DNA from: Allobosea sp. Root483D1
GTDB taxonomy: Bacteria > Pseudomonadota > Alphaproteobacteria > Rhizobiales > Beijerinckiaceae
Assembly: GCF_001429505.1 (NCBI RefSeq)
Contig: NZ_LMJW01000022.1
Location: forward strand, 196,777 to 251,435
DNA: 54,659 bases
Direction: 5' to 3'
Under the pieces are notes generated by a model. The model was given only the letters and a program-made list of their open reading frames with translations, did no database searches and was not told the origin of the DNA. Shown one piece after another: positions 40,910 to 49,554 of this stretch. Made by a program: the position numbers and the translations under genes. The stretch's first letter is position 1, and each line of letters begins with the position of its first letter.

Positions 40910-42174
40910 CTGTTGTCCGGTTGGGGTTTTATAAGTTGAGAGCGAGTTGACGCGTGCTTTCTTGGGTCTGTTTTGGCGGTTTGAGAAGTGCGTGGATGTC
41001 TCGTCTGTGCATGATGTTGGCGCGGACGAGTCTTGCGAAGGCGAGCAGGCTGGCGCTGAGCTTGGCGGTGTCTTTTGCAAGCCTGAGCAGGAGATAGGCG
41101 ATCAGGGCGACGGCGATCTGGATGCGGACGGCGTTTTCCGAGCGCCCGATGAAGTGCCTGATCTTGAGCGTCTGCTTGACCCATCTGAAGAAGAGTTCGA
41201 TGGCCCAACGCCGCTTGTAGAGGGCAGCGATCTCATCGGCGGGGGCATCGAGGTCGTTGGAGACGACGCGCAGGAGCTTGCCGTCGTCGAGCACGACGCC
41301 GATCTCGCGGACGGGGTCCTGGAAGGGGTTGGCCCGCGCGGCGGCCTGGCGGGCCGGGAGGAAGCCGACGCGGTCATAGGCGAGCGCCGAGCCTTGCGGC
41401 AGGGAGCGCTCCTCGACGCAGGTGAGCGGCGTGTTGGCCTTGAGGCGCGTGACGATCCGGCAGCCGGCTGCGTCGAGGCGTGCCCACCAGGCGAAGTCGT
41501 AATAACCGAGGTCGAAGACATAGGTGGCGCCCGGCTCGATCGGCATGGCCCGGGCGGCGACGATGTCGTTGACCCTGGCGGGGGTGATCTCGAGATAGAG
41601 CGGGCGGTCGGCGTCGGGATCGTAGACGATGTGCGCCTTGGCGCCGCAGACGCCCTTCGAGAAGCGGGCCCAGTCGCAGGCGAGGCCGGACAGCCTGAGC
41701 CCGGTGGCATCGATCAGCCTGACCGCATCGGCACTGGCGCGGCGCAGGCCTCGCCCGCCCAGCCCCACCATCCGCGCGAACAGGCCCGAAAATACCTGAT
41801 GGGGCCGCTGCGCATTGGCGTCGGCCAAGGTCGAGCGCGACGCCTCGCGCGTCCCCAGATGGTAGAGGCGAGCGCCATGGCTCTTCACCGCCGTCTCGAT
41901 CTCGCGCAGCGAGGCTGCCCCGGCCAACTGGCCGTAAAGCAACGCGACGAGCTGACTTTTCGTCGAAAGCCGCCGCACCCGCGCATCCGAACCGTGCTCA
42001 TCCACCAGTTTGTCGAAGGCAGACCAGGGAACATGCTTCAGAAGCCCATGGAAAACGCTATTCTGATGCCGCATGGCGTCGATCCCGTCTCGTGTCCAAA
42101 ACACCGGCAAGTGCTTGGAAACAAGTAGAATCAACGCCATGCACAATGGCTAGCAATTTAAACCGGACACCCGT
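40910..42174. mobile_element. IS4-family insertion sequence (1265 bp)
   Basis: Flanked by the 12-bp direct repeat GGATCAAGCCCG (40898-40909 and 42175-42186), the target duplication. Ends share TGTCCGGTT as inverted repeats four to five bases inside the tips (40914-40922; rc at 42161-42169). One transposase gene fills the element. It sits inside a family 2 repeat, whose intact sequence can be read from copies a and b. Confidence 0.92.
40929..42146 (-). CDS. IS4-family DDE transposase (DUF4372 N-terminus)
   Basis: 405 aa, apparently intact. The N-terminal DUF4372-like part (FHGLLKHVPWSAFDKLVDEH) is followed by the DDE domain: the first Asp in RLIDATGLRLS (near residue 145), the second in YVFDLGYYDF (near 210) and the IS4 signature YKRRWAIELFFRWVKQTLKI (near 315) with Tyr-Arg-Glu-Lys. 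An internal ATG at about 42068 (MRHQNSVFHG) is a likely alternative start. It cuts and pastes the element. No frameshift or stop seen, so it may still be active. Confidence 0.92.
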   Translation of the reverse strand: MCMALILLVSKHLPVFWTRDGIDAMRHQNSVFHGLLKHVPWSAFDKLVDEHGSDARVRRLSTKSQLVALLYGQLAGAASLREIETAVKSHGARLYHLGTREASRSTLADANAQRPHQVFSGLFARMVGLGGRGLRRASADAVRLIDATGLRLSGLACDWARFSKGVCGAKAHIVYDPDADRPLYLEITPARVNDIVAARAMPIEPGATYVFDLGYYDFAWWARLDAAGCRIVTRLKANTPLTCVEERSLPQGSALAYDRVGFLPARQAAARANPFQDPVREIGVVLDDGKLLRVVSNDLDAPADEIAALYKRRWAIELFFRWVKQTLKIRHFIGRSENAVRIQIAVALIAYLLLRLAKDTAKLSASLLAFARLVRANIMHRRDIHALLKPPKQTQESTRQLALNL

Positions 42175-42212
42175 GGATCAAGCCCGAGCATGACGCGCCT
42201 TGGCAGGCCGGG

Positions 42213-42854
42213 TTACAGCCCCGGCGACTTCACCATGGTGAAGAAGCGCACCTGCTCGGCCGGATCGCGGAAGCGGCCGGTATACTGTGTCGTCATCGTC
42301 GACGAGCCCTGCTTCTGCACGCCGCGCATCGACATGCACATGTGCTCGGCCTCGACGAGGACGGCGACGCCGCCGGGCTTCAGCGACCGTTCGATCGCCT
42401 GGGCGATCTGCGCAGTCATGGTCTCCTGCGTCTGCAATCGGCGTGCATAGACCTCGACGACACGGGCGAGCTTCGAAAGACCGACCACGCCACCGCTCGG
42501 ATAATAGCCGATATGGACCTTGCCGACGAAGGGCACCATGTGGTGCTCGCAATGCGAATAGAACGGGATGTCGCGGACGAGGACCATGTCCTTGTAGCCA
42601 TCGACCTCCTCGAAGACGCGCTCGAGCATGTCGTGAGCATCTTCCCGATAGCCCTTGTAGAACTCGCGATAGGCCTTGGCGACGCGCTGCGGCGTATCGA
42701 GCAATCCCTCCCGCGACGGATCGTCGCCGGCCCAGCGGATGAGGGTGCGCACGGCCTCCTCGGCCTCGCCTTGCGTCGGTTGGGTGATGATGAACTTGTC
42801 TGCGGAGGGGCTGCGCGCCCGCTCTACGGACAAGGACTTAACCACATTATCCAT
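42213..42854 (-). CDS. folE: GTP cyclohydrolase I
   Basis: 213 aa, standard length. Zinc ligands Cys102 and His105 (SHCEHHMVPF) and Cys173 (EAEHMCMSMRG); the substrate region QTQETMTAQIA near residue 141. The N-terminus has a short variable part before TQGEAEEAVRTLIRWAGDDP. It turns GTP into dihydroneopterin triphosphate for folate and other pterins. It diverges from the NifU-like gene over 153 bp, and the IS lies 39 bp after its stop. Confidence 0.96.
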   Translation of the reverse strand: MDNVVKSLSVERARSPSADKFIITQPTQGEAEEAVRTLIRWAGDDPSREGLLDTPQRVAKAYREFYKGYREDAHDMLERVFEEVDGYKDMVLVRDIPFYSHCEHHMVPFVGKVHIGYYPSGGVVGLSKLARVVEVYARRLQTQETMTAQIAQAIERSLKPGGVAVLVEAEHMCMSMRGVQKQGSSTMTTQYTGRFRDPAEQVRFFTMVKSPGL

Positions 42855-43007
42855 GTGGAGCCTCCCGTTTCGGTTTCGCCCACCTTGCGGTAGGCAGGTC
42901 AGACAAGTTCGCCCGCTCGTCCAGCGATGGCACGCTCTCCCTAAGAGCGAACCGGCACTCTATATTGGTTGCGAAAGCCGGCAACTCCAGACCCGGCAGG
43001 GCAACCC

Positions 43008-43457
43008 ATGCTGAACGACGTCTACAACAAGCGAATCCTGGAATTGGCAGGAAACATCCCGTTGCTCGAGCGCTTGCCGGCGCCCGATGCGACGGCGACG
43101 GCCCATTCGCGCCTGTGCGGCTCGACGGTGACCATCGACCTGACCATGGCCGAGGATGTCGTCACCGGCTTCGGCCACGATGTCCGCGCCTGTGCGCTCG
43201 GCCAGGCCTCGTCCTCGATCATGGCGCGCCATGTCGTCGGCTCGACCGCCGCCGAACTGCGCGAGGTCCGCGAGCAGGCGCGCGCGATCCTGAAGGAGGG
43301 GGCGGAGCCGCCCGCGGGCAAATGGGCGGATCTCTCGGTGCTCGTGCCGGTGCGCGACTTCAAGGCCCGCCACGCCTCGACCATGCTGACCTTCGACGCG
43401 GTCGTCGATGCGATCGGCCAGATCGAGGCGAAGCGGAGCGAGACGGTCGCGGGCTGA
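43008..43457 (+). CDS. Iron-sulfur cluster scaffold-like protein (NifU/IscU N-domain)
   Basis: 149 aa from ATG 43008 (MLNDVYNKRILELAGNIPLL). Two of the three IscU cysteines are kept: HSRLCGSTVTI (Cys37) and RACALGQASSS (Cys62). The third is replaced by Ser in KARHASTMLTFDAV. Alphaproteobacterial relatives near folE often look like this, as I recall. It may therefore bind metal differently, or help rather than build clusters. Function in this form not known. Confidence 0.82.
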   Translation: MLNDVYNKRILELAGNIPLLERLPAPDATATAHSRLCGSTVTIDLTMAEDVVTGFGHDVRACALGQASSSIMARHVVGSTAAELREVREQARAILKEGAEPPAGKWADLSVLVPVRDFKARHASTMLTFDAVVDAIGQIEAKRSETVAG

Positions 43458-43460
43458 GCG

Positions 43461-44186
43461 CTATTTCAGCCCGAAGGCCTGCCGCGTCTCGATCCGCGTC
43501 TCGTCGAAGCGGACCCGGAACGCCTTCTCGGCGAGCAGCGCCTTGGCGACGACGCGGCCGATCTTGTCCCCCGCTTCCAGATCGGTCGGATAGTGGAAGC
43601 CGCAGACGAGGCGGCTCTCGCCATAGCTCTTGACCCGCTCCTCGAACTTGTCGGCGAGCTCGGGCACGGCTTCCGACAAGAGCGTGGCGTAGAGGGCTGC
43701 GGTCGCGGCGTGCCCAGAGGGGAAGGAGGTGCCTTCCGGCCGTCCGCCCGGGCAGGGCTTGACCCTGACCTTGTTCCACATCTGGAACGGGCGGATGCGG
43801 CTGGTCAGGCGGTTGACGCTCTTCAGGAGGATGGCGAGCTCGACCTGCGCCTCGCGCATGAGGAGCCGGGTCTCGCGATGGGTGCCCTCGACATAGGCGT
43901 GGTCGATGCCGTTCAGGAAGGCGTTGAGCGTCTGGTACTGGTCGGCGATGGCCTGCTTCTCGCGCTCGGGCGTGCGGGCCGAGGAGATGGCGAGGACCTT
44001 CTCGAACTCGGCGCGATGCTCCGGCGAGTTCTGGGCCGGGGGCAGGCCCATCACCTTGGCGACGTCGATTTTGCCGGCGTCGAGCCAGATCAGGTAAGGT
44101 CGCTGCTGTGCAGCCGCCGGCGTGGCCAGGGCGAGCAGCAGCCCGCAGAGGGCGGTGGCGGGAGCAAGGAAACGTGCGCGCATCAT
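43461..44186 (-). CDS. Secreted PAP2-family acid phosphatase
   Basis: 241 aa from the first of two ATGs at 44186. Signal peptide about residues 1-26 (ATALCGLLLALATPAAAQ). The PAP2 motifs are IRPF (131-134), FPSGHAA with catalytic His159 and SRLVCGFHYPTD with Arg192, His198 and Asp202. The Lys of the first motif is shifted. It is soluble like class A acid phosphatases PhoN/PhoC and should remove phosphate from small esters in the periplasm. It converges with the scaffold gene, with a 3-bp gap. Confidence 0.87.
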   Translation of the reverse strand: MMRARFLAPATALCGLLLALATPAAAQQRPYLIWLDAGKIDVAKVMGLPPAQNSPEHRAEFEKVLAISSARTPEREKQAIADQYQTLNAFLNGIDHAYVEGTHRETRLLMREAQVELAILLKSVNRLTSRIRPFQMWNKVRVKPCPGGRPEGTSFPSGHAATAALYATLLSEAVPELADKFEERVKSYGESRLVCGFHYPTDLEAGDKIGRVVAKALLAEKAFRVRFDETRIETRQAFGLK

Positions 44187-44230
44187 GACCGTGATCTGGA
44201 AAGGCGGGATCGAACAGGCGATGGAAGTCA

Positions 44231-44608
44231 GTGGGAGGGGGTCGGCAGGGTTCGGCCGAGTCATACTTGCCTAAACATGCTGAAAAAAGCCTTTCGTGGC
44301 GACGCGGCCTTGCGCTTGCTCCACGGCGGGGCGCGCACCTGCTGATCCGCGGCTACCAGCTCAGCCTTTCCCTGCTGATCGGCCGGCAGTGCCGGCACTG
44401 GCCGTCCTGCTCGGAATACACCGACGAGGCGATCCAGCGGCACGGGCTCTGGGCCGGCGGCTGGGTCGGCTTCTCCCGCATCTGCCGCTGCACGCCGCTC
44501 GGCACCTCCGGCATCGACCTGGTCTGCGAGGAGTTGCCCCCCGAGGGCGCTTGGTACAAGCCCTGGGCCTATGGCCGCTGGCGTGGCGTCAACGATCCGG
44601 CATCTTGA
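44231..44608 (+). CDS. yidD: Membrane protein insertion efficiency factor YidD (start uncertain)
   Basis: The core is intact: HLLIRGYQLSLSLLIGRQCR, PSCSEYTDEAIQRHG, GGWVGFSRICRC and the C-terminal WYKPWAYGRWRG. The frame has GTG at 44231 with GGAAG before it (125 aa). An ATG at 44279 (MLKKAFRG) looks like a natural YidD start but is one base out of frame and hits a stop after 23 codons. So either GTG is used or one base was lost or gained near 44283-44320. YidD helps YidC insert proteins. Its end overlaps the convergent membrane patatin gene by 20 bases. Confidence 0.78.
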   Translation: MGGGRQGSAESYLPKHAEKSLSWRRGLALAPRRGAHLLIRGYQLSLSLLIGRQCRHWPSCSEYTDEAIQRHGLWAGGWVGFSRICRCTPLGTSGIDLVCEELPPEGAWYKPWAYGRWRGVNDPAS

Positions 44609-47180
44609 CCGGGGCGCTTGCCGGCTGCTCGGCGATGGTCCGCTGCTCGGGCGCGGAAAGGGGCTCGTTGAGCCACATCCGGGCCTTGAGGAGCGACTGG
44701 CAGTTGCGCCGGTGATAGGTCTGCCGGTCGAGATATTCCTGAACCGGCTTCGACAGCCACCAGCTCATCGACACCTCCTTCAGCACGGCTGCCCGGTTCG
44801 GCACGGCGGGAGGGGGCGGCTCCTCGGCCGGGGCTTTCGCTCCGGTGGCAAGTTCGGTCGTCGGGCTGGTCCGCTCGTAGCATTTCGGTATCTCGCTGCC
44901 GGGCGGCACGTATTCGAAGCCCGTCAGCCGGTCGACGATGGCGAACTTGTCCTCGCTCGGAACCGAGGGTTCGCCGAAGACGAGGAAGTCGGCGACATTG
45001 TCCCTGCCGACCACGCCTGCCAGCGTGGCGAGGGCGTAGGAACCGCGTGCGCCACGGGTCGACAGCACCGTGTTCACCGGCGCCATGAGCAGCGGTGCCA
45101 GCGAGTCTTCGCGCGGAGGCGGGCGCTGGTCGCGCTCCGGATCGGCGATCAGGTCGACCGGATCGTTGGCGATATGGAGCACGACGGGCGCGAGGCCGAA
45201 GCGCTTCAGTGCGTCGGCGATCTCCGCCGTCGTCGTCGCCCCGTCATTCTCGAAATAGCCACCGTCGACGGCCCGCAGCGTGACGTCGCAGCCATCGGCG
45301 AAGCGACCGGCCGGCGAGACGATCGGAAAGCGCGCGCTGTTCAGGGCCGCGCTCGCGAGGGTGAGGTCGAGGCCGTTGCCGCGTGCAATGGCGCAGCTCG
45401 GCCTTGGCGAAGTCAGTTCGCCCAGGAAACGAGACGCTTCGAAGGCATCGACGAACAGCGTCGGCCGGTCGAGCTTGAGCTGGGTGGCAGGCTCCAGCTG
45501 GTTGGCGAGCTGGCTGGCGAGAACGCGCTTGCCGGTTTCTTCCGAGGTCGCATTGAGCACGAGGAGCGGCAGCCAGCTGCCGTCCTTGCGTGCGCCCTGG
45601 CCGAAGCGGCTGAACGACTGGGCGAGATCGCCGCGTGCCGGCATCGTCTGCGCCGGCGCGACGACATTGTCCTGATAGTGGTTGATCCAGCTGTTCTCGA
45701 GGATGGCGGCGCGATCAAGGAAATGACCGTTTGGCCAGAATCGGCCCAGCATCGGCTCCAGGAAGAGGAACGGTTCGCTCGTCACCAGGGCGAGCACGGT
45801 CGGGGAGAGGAAGTCCTCGCCTGCGAGCACCTGCAGGCAATCGCGCCATCTGCTCTCGTTCGGCGGTTTGTAGAAATGCGCCGGGCTCCTGTCGACGCAG
45901 GGCGGCAGCAGCGCGGATTCCGTCGGCGCCCGGCGTGCATCGCTCATGGCGGCGACGGCCTGGACCGCGCCGAGGGACCCACCGGACACGCCCGAGATCG
46001 CGAAGATCCGCTGCGCCAGCAGGGGAACGGTGGCGTCCGGCTTCTCGCAGGCGCGGCCGGGTTGCCGGCAGGGATTGTCGAGCAGCTCTCCGAGAATCGT
46101 CGCAGCGAAGAAGGCGGCTCGCGAGGCGCCGCCCGCAATCGTCACCAGGACCGGGCGCGGACAGGTGCCGCCCACGCAATTCGCCTGTTTCCAGGCCGCG
46201 ACCGCCTCGCCGAATTCCATGGCTGGCTGCGGTTCTTGCTTGGCACGCGAGATCAGATTCGAATGGCCGCAGGAATTGGCGGCAAGGAGCCAGACGACCA
46301 GGAGCAGCACGGTGAACGGAAAACGCGTCCTCTGGCTCGCCATCCCGAGCTGCGTGAAGACGGGAATCCAGGCGCCGAGCAGGATCGGAACGAGATAGAT
46401 GCCGGAAGCCACCCCCAGCAGGCGATCGCCGAAGACGGCGACCGCCGCGAGCATCAGCAGGCCGAGGGCGAGCCAGGCGCCGGCGTGGAGGCTCACCGCC
46501 TCGCGCCAGCTGCTCCCGCCTTCTCCTTCTCTCGTCTTCTCCCGGAAATGCGCCTCAGTTCTGGCGATCTGCCGGATGTTGCGGCCCCAGAGGATGAGAT
46601 GGGCCGCGATGCCGCAGGCGAGGGCGACATAGAAGCCGGTTGAGCCGCTGCGGAGAATGCCCGCCGACAGGGCCAGCGAGCCGACGCCGTCGCCCGGCAG
46701 GTCGGCCAGCGCCGCCTCGTAACCGCACCAGACCGCGAAAAAGGTCAGGAGGGCGAGCGCGTAGGGCACGACGACGACGAAAGCGCGGAAGCGGCGATCG
46801 TAGATCGCCATGTCGCGCGGGGTCAGGTCGCGGGACGGGCCGATCAGCCAGGCGCTTTCGCCGAGCAGGTGCTCGGCCGAAGCCTGGACGGCGCTGCTCC
46901 AGGCGATGATGTGGATGACGAAATAGACCAGCCAGCGGAACAGCATCTCCCAGAAGCGGGGATAATCCGTTCCCGGACCGAAGGCCGGGCCGTGGAAGAC
47001 CAGGAAGAGGTCGCGCGCCTGCGGAACCTTCGTCAGCAGCAGATAGCCGAGCAGGACGGAAATCACGGCGACGCGGCAGGCATAGATCACCCGCAGCAGA
47101 TCGCCGATCCAGTTGAACGGCCACGAATCCACGTCTCGCAGGACGGGCGCCGCGGCGTCCGATGACATCGCTGGCTGCAT
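44589..47180 (-). CDS. Large membrane protein with patatin-like hydrolase domain
   Basis: 863 aa. Six or seven hydrophobic helices lie between residues 33 and 304. The C-terminal half is patatin-like: an oxyanion loop AGGASRAAFFAATILGEL (349-366), the elbow GVSGG with Ser399 and a catalytic Asp in VDGGYFENDGA near 645. A Cys-rich loop (NCVGGTC, NPCRQPGRACEK) suggests the hydrolase may face the periplasm. Such fusions are rare to my knowledge. Substrate probably a phospholipid or lipid-linked compound. First ATG taken at 47180; another is four codons later. Confidence 0.75.
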   Translation of the reverse strand: MQPAMSSDAAAPVLRDVDSWPFNWIGDLLRVIYACRVAVISVLLGYLLLTKVPQARDLFLVFHGPAFGPGTDYPRFWEMLFRWLVYFVIHIIAWSSAVQASAEHLLGESAWLIGPSRDLTPRDMAIYDRRFRAFVVVVPYALALLTFFAVWCGYEAALADLPGDGVGSLALSAGILRSGSTGFYVALACGIAAHLILWGRNIRQIARTEAHFREKTREGEGGSSWREAVSLHAGAWLALGLLMLAAVAVFGDRLLGVASGIYLVPILLGAWIPVFTQLGMASQRTRFPFTVLLLVVWLLAANSCGHSNLISRAKQEPQPAMEFGEAVAAWKQANCVGGTCPRPVLVTIAGGASRAAFFAATILGELLDNPCRQPGRACEKPDATVPLLAQRIFAISGVSGGSLGAVQAVAAMSDARRAPTESALLPPCVDRSPAHFYKPPNESRWRDCLQVLAGEDFLSPTVLALVTSEPFLFLEPMLGRFWPNGHFLDRAAILENSWINHYQDNVVAPAQTMPARGDLAQSFSRFGQGARKDGSWLPLLVLNATSEETGKRVLASQLANQLEPATQLKLDRPTLFVDAFEASRFLGELTSPRPSCAIARGNGLDLTLASAALNSARFPIVSPAGRFADGCDVTLRAVDGGYFENDGATTTAEIADALKRFGLAPVVLHIANDPVDLIADPERDQRPPPREDSLAPLLMAPVNTVLSTRGARGSYALATLAGVVGRDNVADFLVFGEPSVPSEDKFAIVDRLTGFEYVPPGSEIPKCYERTSPTTELATGAKAPAEEPPPPAVPNRAAVLKEVSMSWWLSKPVQEYLDRQTYHRRNCQSLLKARMWLNEPLSAPEQRTIAEQPASAPVKMPDR

Positions 47181-47510
47181 GGCAATCGAGCCGATTGAGA
47201 GGATCGGAAGTCGACTGCATAACCTATCGTCAACCTAGCCATGGTTGCAACAGGCGAAGCTGCCCTGAAGCGCGCCGGAGATTGCTAGGGTTAATTCGCC
47301 TGCCGTCGAGCGCGTTTGTTGCAGCGTCTTCGTGACGAAACGGACAGCTTGCGACGGGTAAGGCCATTCCTTGATTGCCTGTCTCGCCCGCCTCGTATAG
47401 GCGGGGCCGGCGCGCGTGCCGAACCGGCTGCAGGCCGTGCCGCCCCGCTCATTCATGCAGCCGGCCTTGGCTTACGGGGCTTGTATCCCCGAGTGAGCAG
47501 GAGCCGATCG
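47181..47510. other. Intergenic region upstream of thrS
   Basis: 330 bp between divergent genes. A hairpin CCCGCCT-CGTAT-AGGCGGG lies at 47387-47405. TTGATT (47371) and TATAGG (47396) are too far apart (19 bases) to be a firm promoter. No T-box or other leader was recognised. Confidence 0.4.
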
Positions 47511-49508
47511 ATGACGATCTCCCTGACATTTCCCGATGGCGCGCAGCGCGAATTCCCCTCCGGCATCACCGGCAAGGAACTCGCGGGCGGCATTTCCCCC
47601 TCGCTCCTGAAGCGCACGGTCGCGATGGCGCTCGACGGCACGATCGTCGATCTCGGCGACCCGATCACCGCTGATGCGAAGATCGAATTCCTCAACCGTG
47701 AGGACCCGCGTGCGCTGGAGCTGATCCGGCACGATACCGCGCACGTCCTCGCCGAAGCCGTGCAGGAGCTCTTCCCCGGCACGCAGGTGACGATCGGCCC
47801 CGTCATCGAGAACGGCTTCTTCTACGATTTCGCCCGCAACGAGCCCTTCACCCCGGAGGACTTCCCGGCGATCGAGAAGAAGATGCGCGAGATCATCGCG
47901 CGCGACAAACCCTTCACCAAGGAAGTCTGGAGCCGCGACAAGGCCAAGGATTTCTTCGCCAATAAGGGCGAGGCCTACAAGGTCGAGCTGGTCGATGCGA
48001 TTCCCGCCGACCAGACGCTGAAGATGTACGCGCAGGGCGACTGGATCGATCTCTGCCGTGGTCCGCATATGACCTCGGTCGGCAAGGTCGGCAACGCCTT
48101 CAAGCTGATGAAGGTGGCCGGGGCCTATTGGCGCGGCGACAGCAAGAACGCGATGCTGACGCGCATCTACGGCACCGCCTTCGCCAGGCAGGAGGAGCTC
48201 GACGCGCATCTCAAGCAGCTCGAGGAGGCGGAGAAGCGCGACCACCGCCGCATCGGCCGCGAGATGGACCTGTTCCACTTCCAGGAGGAGGGGCCGGGCG
48301 TCGTCTTCTGGCACTCCAAGGGCTGGCGGTTGTTCCAGGAGGTGCTGACCTATATGCGCCGGCGCCTCGCCGCCGACTATGAGGAGGTCAATGCCCCGCA
48401 GGTGCTCGACAAGTCGCTCTGGGAGACCTCGGGCCACTGGGGCTGGTACCAGGACAACATGTTCGCGGTGAAGTCGGCCTCGGCTTTCGAGAACCCGAAC
48501 GATCCGACGCGCGACCAGAAAGTCTTCGCGCTGAAGCCGATGAACTGCCCGGGCCATGTCCAGATCTTCAAGCACGGGCTGAAGAGCTATCGCGACCTGC
48601 CGATCCGGCTGGCCGAATTCGGCAATGTCCACCGCTACGAGCCCTCGGGCGCGCTGCACGGGCTGATGCGCGTGCGCGGCTTCACCCAGGACGACGCCCA
48701 CATCTTCTGCACCGAGGAGCAGCTCGCGGCCGAGTGCCTGCAGATCAACGACCTGATCCTTTCGGTCTACGAGGATTTTGGCTTCACCGAGGAACTCGTC
48801 ATCAAGCTCTCGACGCGTCCCGACAAGCGCGTCGGCTCCGACGCGGTCTGGGACCATGCCGAAGATGTCATGACCAATGTGCTGGAGAGGATCGCGAAAC
48901 AGTCCGGCAACCGGATCAAGACCGAGATCAATCCGGGCGAGGGCGCCTTCTACGGGCCGAAGTTCGAATATGTCCTGCGTGACGCCATCGGCCGCGATTG
49001 GCAGTGCGGCACGACGCAGGTCGACTTCAACCTGCCGGAGCGTTTCGGCGCCTTCTATATCGGCTCGGACGGCGAGAAGAAGCAGCCGGTGATGGTGCAC
49101 CGGGCGATCTGCGGCTCGCTGGAGCGCTTCGTCGGTATCCTGATCGAGCACCATGCCGGGCATTTCCCGCTCTGGCTGGCACCCGAGCAGATCGTCGTCT
49201 GCCCGATCACCTCGGAGGCCGACGGCTATGGCGAGGAGGTCACCATGGCGCTGCTCTCGGCCGGCCTGCGCGCCCGCGCCGACCTGCGCAACGAGAAGAT
49301 CAGCTACAAGGTCCGCGAGCACTCGCTGGCCAAGGTCCCGGTGATCCTCGCCGTCGGCAAGCGCGAGGCCGAGGAGAAGACCGTGACCGTGCGCCGCCTC
49401 GGCAGCCAGGCCCAGACGGTGATGAGCCTCGACGCCGTGGTTGCGGCGCTGACAGAAGAGGCGACACCGCCCGATCTCGCCCGCAAGAGGAAGGTCAAGG
49501 CGGCCTGA
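47511..49508 (+). CDS. thrS: Threonyl-tRNA synthetase
   Basis: 665 aa from ATG 47511 (AGGAG upstream). TGS domain residues 1-62, editing domain with HDTAHVLAEAVQELFPG (near 74) and the Cys-containing SAD motif region (DLCRGPHM near 184), then the class II core: motif 2 FGNVHRYEPSGALHGLMRVR near 370, zinc ligands in ALKPMNCPGHV (Cys near 346) and HIFCTEEQ, motif 3 HRAICGSLERFVGILIEHH near 530. The anticodon domain ends the protein. Full length and free of frameshifts. Confidence 0.98.
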   Translation: MTISLTFPDGAQREFPSGITGKELAGGISPSLLKRTVAMALDGTIVDLGDPITADAKIEFLNREDPRALELIRHDTAHVLAEAVQELFPGTQVTIGPVIENGFFYDFARNEPFTPEDFPAIEKKMREIIARDKPFTKEVWSRDKAKDFFANKGEAYKVELVDAIPADQTLKMYAQGDWIDLCRGPHMTSVGKVGNAFKLMKVAGAYWRGDSKNAMLTRIYGTAFARQEELDAHLKQLEEAEKRDHRRIGREMDLFHFQEEGPGVVFWHSKGWRLFQEVLTYMRRRLAADYEEVNAPQVLDKSLWETSGHWGWYQDNMFAVKSASAFENPNDPTRDQKVFALKPMNCPGHVQIFKHGLKSYRDLPIRLAEFGNVHRYEPSGALHGLMRVRGFTQDDAHIFCTEEQLAAECLQINDLILSVYEDFGFTEELVIKLSTRPDKRVGSDAVWDHAEDVMTNVLERIAKQSGNRIKTEINPGEGAFYGPKFEYVLRDAIGRDWQCGTTQVDFNLPERFGAFYIGSDGEKKQPVMVHRAICGSLERFVGILIEHHAGHFPLWLAPEQIVVCPITSEADGYGEEVTMALLSAGLRARADLRNEKISYKVREHSLAKVPVILAVGKREAEEKTVTVRRLGSQAQTVMSLDAVVAALTEEATPPDLARKRKVKAA

Positions 49509-49554
49509 AGCGACCATCTCGCCAAAACCCGTCAGCCCGTGCCAAATAGGCGCG

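Noticed and set aside
47181..47510. T-box or similar leader upstream of thrS
   Set aside because: T-boxes are largely a Gram-positive feature and no specifier-loop structure was seen.
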